From CAYSLA01 sp964431685 (GTDB lineage Bacteria > Armatimonadota > UBA5829), in contig CAYSLA010000019.1 of assembly GCA_964431685.1 (NCBI GenBank), positions 1 to 34,070 of the forward strand: DNA of 34,070 bases, in the 5' to 3' direction. This document shows positions 30,244 to 34,070 of this stretch, in pieces. A program made the position numbers and the translations under genes. A model generated the notes under the pieces. It had not been told where the DNA came from and ran no database searches. It saw only the letters and a program-made list of their open reading frames with translations. Within the stretch, counting starts at the first letter, position 1; each line of letters begins with the position of its first letter.

Positions 30244-32232
30244 ATGCCAGAATTGAGAATCAAAGCCGAATATCAGCCGACTGGAGACCAGCCGCAGGCT
30301 ATCGAGAAGCTTGTGGAAGGAATATATGCGGGTCACAGGTTCCAGACCCTCGTAGGTGTGACCGGCTCCGGCAAGACATTTACGATGGCAAATGTCATCG
30401 AGGCCGTGCAGCGGCCGGCCCTGGTCATTGCCCATAACAAAACCCTGGCAGCGCAGCTATGCTCTGAGTTCCGCGAGTTCTTTCCGGACAACGCCGTCGA
30501 GTACTTCGTCAGCTACTACGACTACTACCTTCCTGAGGCCTACATACCGCAGACCGACACTTACATCGAGAAAGACTCCTCCATAAATGATGAGATCGAC
30601 CGTCTTCGCCACTCCGCTTCTCAAGCGATTCTGGAGAGGCGTGACGTCATAGTTGTTGCCAGTGTTAGCTGCATATACGGCATTGGGTCTAAGGAGGACT
30701 ACTACGGAACGGTTCTGCGGCTGCGAATCGGCGACACGCTGGACAGAGAGCTGCTCCTGCGACGGCTCGTGGAAATGCAGTTCTCGCGCAACGATCTGAC
30801 GCTGGGCAGAGGGACATTCAGAGTCCGGGGGGACGTGCTCGAGATCATGCCGGTCGATGACGAAAACATCATCAGGGTAGCGTTTTTCGGCGACGAGATC
30901 GAGAAGATCACCGGCGTGAACCCGCTAACCGGAGAGATTCTCTCGCAGATGGATGGAGCGGTGATATTCCCGGCTACGCACTTCGTCACGTCGCCGGAAA
31001 AGATGCAGAACGCCCTGGAAGAGATTGAGCACGAGATGGAGGAGAGGGTAGCGTATTTCCGATCAAGAGAGCAGTACATTGAGGCTCAGAGAATAGAGCA
31101 GCGGACACGCTTCGACATGGAGATGATGCGCGAGGTCGGGTTCTGTAATGGCATAGAGAACTACTCCCGGATTCTGGACGGAAGAGCCCCGGGGAGCGCG
31201 CCTAACACACTGGTGGAGTATTTCCCGGAGGATTTTCTCATTTTCATCGACGAGTCTCACCAGACCATTCCCCAGCTTCGGGCGATGTACGCCGGAGACC
31301 GGTCACGCAAGGAGACACTGGTTGAGTACGGCTTCCGGCTGCCAAGTGCGCTGGACAACCGGCCGCTGAAGTTCCAGGAGTTCGAAGAGATTATGCGGCA
31401 GGTAGTCTTCGTCTCCGCCACCCCGGGGCCTTACGAGCTGAATAACAGCCAGCAGATGGTTGAACAGCTCATCCGGCCCACCGGTCTGGTTGACCCCGAG
31501 GTGGATGTGCGCCCGACTCAAGGCCAGATTGACGACCTTATTGACGAGATCAACAAGCGTATCAAGCAGGGTCAAAGGGTGCTTGTCACGACGCTGACGA
31601 AGAAGATGTCCGAGGACTTGAGCGCTTACCTTCTGGACCTCGACATGAAGGTCACCTACCTGCATTCCGAGATCAAGACTCTTGAGCGAACCGAGATCCT
31701 GCGTGACCTGCGGCTTGGCGTGCACGATGTTGTTGTGGGGATCAACTTGCTCCGCGAGGGCCTCGACTTGCCGGAGGTCTCGCTAGTGGCGATCCTGGAC
31801 GCGGACAAGGAAGGTTTCCTGCGCAGTGAGACCTCGCTCATACAGACGATTGGGCGGGCTGCGCGCCACGTGGCCGGAAAGGTTATAATGTATGCGGACA
31901 ATGTCACGGATTCCATGCGCCGCGCAATAGATGAGACTAACCGGCGCCGGCGGGCTCAGGTAGCATACAATGAGGAACATGGGATAACCCCCACCAGCAT
32001 CCAGAAGGCGATTCGAGACGTTATCGAGACCAGCTCGTCTAGTTCGGGCGCGGGGGTTCGTGAGGCGTTGAAGTCCGATCTGCTCAGCCTTGATGAACTG
32101 CTGTCCACGATATCCGAAATGGAGCGGGAGATGAAGAAGGCGGCAAAGGGGCTTGATTTCGAGCGGGCTGCAACCATACGCGACGAAATAGCCGAAATCA
32201 AGAAGCACCTGCCGGATGAGAAGTGGCTCTGA
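30244..32232 (+). CDS. uvrB: excinuclease ABC subunit B
   Basis: UvrB is the DNA-damage verification helicase of nucleotide excision repair, loaded by UvrA and then bound by UvrC. The 662-residue protein matches the family. Walker A is GVTGSGKT (38-45). The beta-hairpin region reads SYYDYYLPEAYIPQTDTYIE. Motif II is DESH (336-339) in FIDESHQTIPQLRAMY. VSATPGPYE, GINLLREGLDLPEVSLVAIL and motif VI QTIGRAARH follow. The C-terminal UVR motif (about 622-656, EMKKAAKGLDFERAATIRDE) is the UvrC contact site. It starts 2 bases after the LptD-like stop with no strong ribosome-binding site, so it probably belongs to the tail of that transcript. Confidence 0.97.
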   Translation: MPELRIKAEYQPTGDQPQAIEKLVEGIYAGHRFQTLVGVTGSGKTFTMANVIEAVQRPALVIAHNKTLAAQLCSEFREFFPDNAVEYFVSYYDYYLPEAYIPQTDTYIEKDSSINDEIDRLRHSASQAILERRDVIVVASVSCIYGIGSKEDYYGTVLRLRIGDTLDRELLLRRLVEMQFSRNDLTLGRGTFRVRGDVLEIMPVDDENIIRVAFFGDEIEKITGVNPLTGEILSQMDGAVIFPATHFVTSPEKMQNALEEIEHEMEERVAYFRSREQYIEAQRIEQRTRFDMEMMREVGFCNGIENYSRILDGRAPGSAPNTLVEYFPEDFLIFIDESHQTIPQLRAMYAGDRSRKETLVEYGFRLPSALDNRPLKFQEFEEIMRQVVFVSATPGPYELNNSQQMVEQLIRPTGLVDPEVDVRPTQGQIDDLIDEINKRIKQGQRVLVTTLTKKMSEDLSAYLLDLDMKVTYLHSEIKTLERTEILRDLRLGVHDVVVGINLLREGLDLPEVSLVAILDADKEGFLRSETSLIQTIGRAARHVAGKVIMYADNVTDSMRRAIDETNRRRRAQVAYNEEHGITPTSIQKAIRDVIETSSSSSGAGVREALKSDLLSLDELLSTISEMEREMKKAAKGLDFERAATIRDEIAEIKKHLPDEKWL

Positions 32233-32268
32233 CAAGGCTGATTTGCCGATGTTGGGGCAGGTCGGTTC

Positions 32269-32347
32269 CCGGCACAGACCGCGAATTGGATTTTAATTGT
32301 GCATACCAGCCGGTTTTGTGAAAAACAGGAAGGATTATCTGTGCCGG
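32269..32347 (+). other. 10-bp perfect inverted repeat in the symporter leader
   Basis: CCGGCACAGA (32269-32278) and TCTGTGCCGG (32338-32347) are exact reverse complements 59 bases apart. The stretch between is A/T-rich and could form inner elements. It lies in the 252-base space between uvrB and the symporter gene. Confidence 0.5.
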
Positions 32348-32370
32348 TCAACTAAGTGGTTTCGGCGAGC

Positions 32371-32459
32371 TTGAGGAAAAGCCCACACGCTGCTGGCTGA
32401 ATCCTCAATATCGGAAGGCGTTCAAGCCGGGCCTCCTACGGGGCCAGGCTTCGCTTGAA
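32371..32459 (+). other. two further stem-loops in the symporter leader
   Basis: The first stem is TTGAGGA (32371-32377) with TCCTCAA (32402-32408), with an inner AGCC/GGCT pair (32380-32383 and 32395-32398). The second is AAGCC (32424-32428) with GGCTT (32447-32451), a G-A mismatch, then GGCCTC (32430-32435) with GGGGCC (32440-32445) closing a CTAC loop. TTCAAGC (32421-32427) with GCTTGAA (32453-32459) is a competing outer pairing. No T run follows, so a standard terminator is not supported. No confident promoter was found in 32233-32484. Confidence 0.5.
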
Positions 32460-32484
32460 TGAAATTATTCACAAGGAGAAAACT

Positions 32485-34070
32485 GTGGAAAAATTCGGCA
32501 ATCTGTATCTCTGGGACTGGGCAATACTGTTGACCCTGGTTATCACACTCAGGGTCTTCAGCTACAGCACCAAGAAACATATGAAGAGCGTCGCGGACTT
32601 CCTGTCTGCAAACAGGTCTGCGGGACGCTACCTGCTGACCATATCCTCCGGTATGGGAGGAATCGGCGTCGTAAGCATTGTGGCGGGGTTTGAAGTAGTC
32701 TACTCCGCCGGGCTGGCGCCGGGGTGGTGGGGCAACCTGGCGATTCCCGCCAGTGTTATCATTACCCTGTCGGGATGGATTGTCTACCGGTTCCGGGAAA
32801 CGCGCGCTATGACAATGGCGCAGTTTTTCGAGATGAGGTATAACCGGAAGTTTCGCAGGTTTGCGGGGGTGACCTGCTGGTTGAGCGGTATTATCAACTT
32901 CGGCATATTCCCGGCCGTCGCTGCCCGGTTCATAATGTATTATGCCGGACTGCCCACCAGTTTCCACCCCATTCCAGGCCTTGATGGTTTCACCATGAAC
33001 ACCTACGCAACCATAATGGCCGTCGACCTGTTTCTCGCGTTGTCGTTCGTAAACATGGGCGGCCAGATATCCGTTATGATAACGGACTGCATACAGGGGA
33101 TGTTCTGCGCTGTGGCGTTTATGGTCATTGGTGTCACTCTCTTCCTCAAGTTCTCGTGGAGCCAGATGATCACCGCAGTAAATATGGCCAGCACGCCCGG
33201 CAAATCGATGCTCAATCCGTTCGACACATCCAGAGTTACTGACTTCAACATCTGGTTCTACTTGATCGGCGTCTTCACTGCCTTCTATGCTTACATGGCG
33301 TGGCAGGGCGCCCAGGGCTTCTTCTCTTCGGCCAGGACGCCGCACGAGCAGAAGATGGGAGGCATCATCGGTGTGTGGAGAGCTTTCCCTCAGGGACTGG
33401 CACTCAGCCTCATGAGCCTCGCGGCCATAGCGGTCTTCCGCCTTCCCGAATATGCCGGAACTCTCGAGCAGATAAATGCAACCCTGAAGACGATACCGAA
33501 TGAGACAATACAGGGACAGATGAGGCTTCCTCTGGCGATGGCTCACGTGCTGCCGATCGGAATCAAAGGCCTGCTGCTCACCATCATGGTGTTCATATCA
33601 TTCACCTGTCACGATACGTATATGCACTCCTGGGGCAGTATATTCGTGCAGGACGTGTATATGCCCATGAGAAAGAAAGCTATCTCTAAAGCGGAACACG
33701 TCAAGCTCCTTCGCATCTCCATTACTGGTGTCGCCATATTTGCTTATGTGTTCAGTCTGGTATACCCACCTCACCAACCGATTCTGATGTTCTTTGCGGT
33801 TACTGGTGCAATATGGCTCGGCGGCGCGGGCTCGGTTATCATAGGCGGGCTATACTGGCGCAAGGGAACGACTGCCGGTGCGTATTCCGCAATCGTCACA
33901 GGCGGCGTGATTGGCCTGGTCGGGGTGTTTATCCCCGGCATTTGGAAAAACTACACTGGAACTGAGTTTCCCATTAACGGCCAGTATATCAACATGATCG
34001 CGATGGCCTCCGCGATCATTATGTACTTGACTGTTTCGCTCATCAGCGGCAGGCATATGGCGCCGTACAA
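32485..34070 (+). CDS. sodium:solute symporter (SSS family), 3' end outside the window
   Basis: GTG 32485 has AAGGAG (32473-32478) 6 bases upstream. The frame is open for 528 codons to the window end. The protein is a polytopic inner-membrane transporter of the sodium:solute symporter family. After an N-terminal membrane segment (LYLWDWAILLTLVITLRVF) come SVADFLSANRSAGRYLL and SSGMGGIGVVSIVAGFEVVY, the usual TM1 region. Later segments include YRFRETRAMTMAQFFEMRYN, SVMITDCIQGMFCAVAFMVI, and SFTCHDTYMHSWGSIFVQDV with MPMRKKAISKAEHVKLLRIS. The last fits the conserved family region around TM8-9. The substrate cannot be told; sugars are plausible given the glycosidase far upstream, but the genes are not adjacent. 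The leader contains several inverted repeats. Confidence 0.88.
   Translation, partial: MEKFGNLYLWDWAILLTLVITLRVFSYSTKKHMKSVADFLSANRSAGRYLLTISSGMGGIGVVSIVAGFEVVYSAGLAPGWWGNLAIPASVIITLSGWIVYRFRETRAMTMAQFFEMRYNRKFRRFAGVTCWLSGIINFGIFPAVAARFIMYYAGLPTSFHPIPGLDGFTMNTYATIMAVDLFLALSFVNMGGQISVMITDCIQGMFCAVAFMVIGVTLFLKFSWSQMITAVNMASTPGKSMLNPFDTSRVTDFNIWFYLIGVFTAFYAYMAWQGAQGFFSSARTPHEQKMGGIIGVWRAFPQGLALSLMSLAAIAVFRLPEYAGTLEQINATLKTIPNETIQGQMRLPLAMAHVLPIGIKGLLLTIMVFISFTCHDTYMHSWGSIFVQDVYMPMRKKAISKAEHVKLLRISITGVAIFAYVFSLVYPPHQPILMFFAVTGAIWLGGAGSVIIGGLYWRKGTTAGAYSAIVTGGVIGLVGVFIPGIWKNYTGTEFPINGQYINMIAMASAIIMYLTVSLISGRHMAPY

Noticed and set aside
32422..33546. 374-codon open frame on the minus strand
   Set aside because: Antisense to the symporter gene, whose membrane segments and SSS-family motifs are clear. 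The minus-strand product is rich in His, Arg and Asp with no recognisable fold.

Overview
This window is a scaffold piece with two 100-N gaps (1144-1243 and 5772-5871) from a moderately GC-rich, diderm bacterium. LptC-, LptA- and LptD-like proteins and an OMP-type barrel ending in an aromatic residue point to an outer membrane. The URO-D-like enzyme beside a GH36/27-like glycosidase, the SSS symporter and the very large secreted repeat protein would suit Armatimonadota or a neighbouring environmental phylum. That placement is inference only. Every supported gene lies on the + strand.

Region 1 (1-7.8 kb): larE, then, after a gap, the tail of a secreted Pro/Asp-rich protein, an lptC-like gene, an lptA/OstA-like gene and an N6-adenine DNA methyltransferase whose start overlaps lptA. 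A glycosidase with an N-terminal jelly-roll domain follows and is split by the second gap. Region 2 (7.8-12.5 kb): a URO-D-like protein, then a compact housekeeping operon behind an extended -10 promoter: a GlmU without its acetyltransferase half, pth, pgi and coaE. Junctions in this operon are overlapping or nearly so.

Region 3 (12.5-30.2 kb) is the unusual part. A promoter precedes a CsgG-like protein with a FlgT-C-like segment. It is followed by a subtilase, a secreted protein of unknown function, a 2853-residue secreted repeat protein, a second small CsgG-like protein and an LptD-like barrel carrying an invasin-type Ig domain. The subtilase, the unknown protein and the giant protein end in the same two-part C-terminal module (GW-x-x-x-G-x-P/N ... 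GYW-[VI]-R). This suggests a common sorting or anchoring signal. The giant protein contains two interleaved repeat families: Ig-like 'YRDxDNDxP' domains and eight copies of a 'GVY...LSGTNY' unit.

Region 4 (30.2-34.1 kb): uvrB, a 252-base leader rich in inverted repeats, and a sodium:solute symporter that runs off the window end. No tRNA, rRNA, CRISPR array or insertion sequence was seen. A 22-base dispersed repeat occurs twice near 14.4-14.7 kb, once inside the subtilase signal-peptide coding region.
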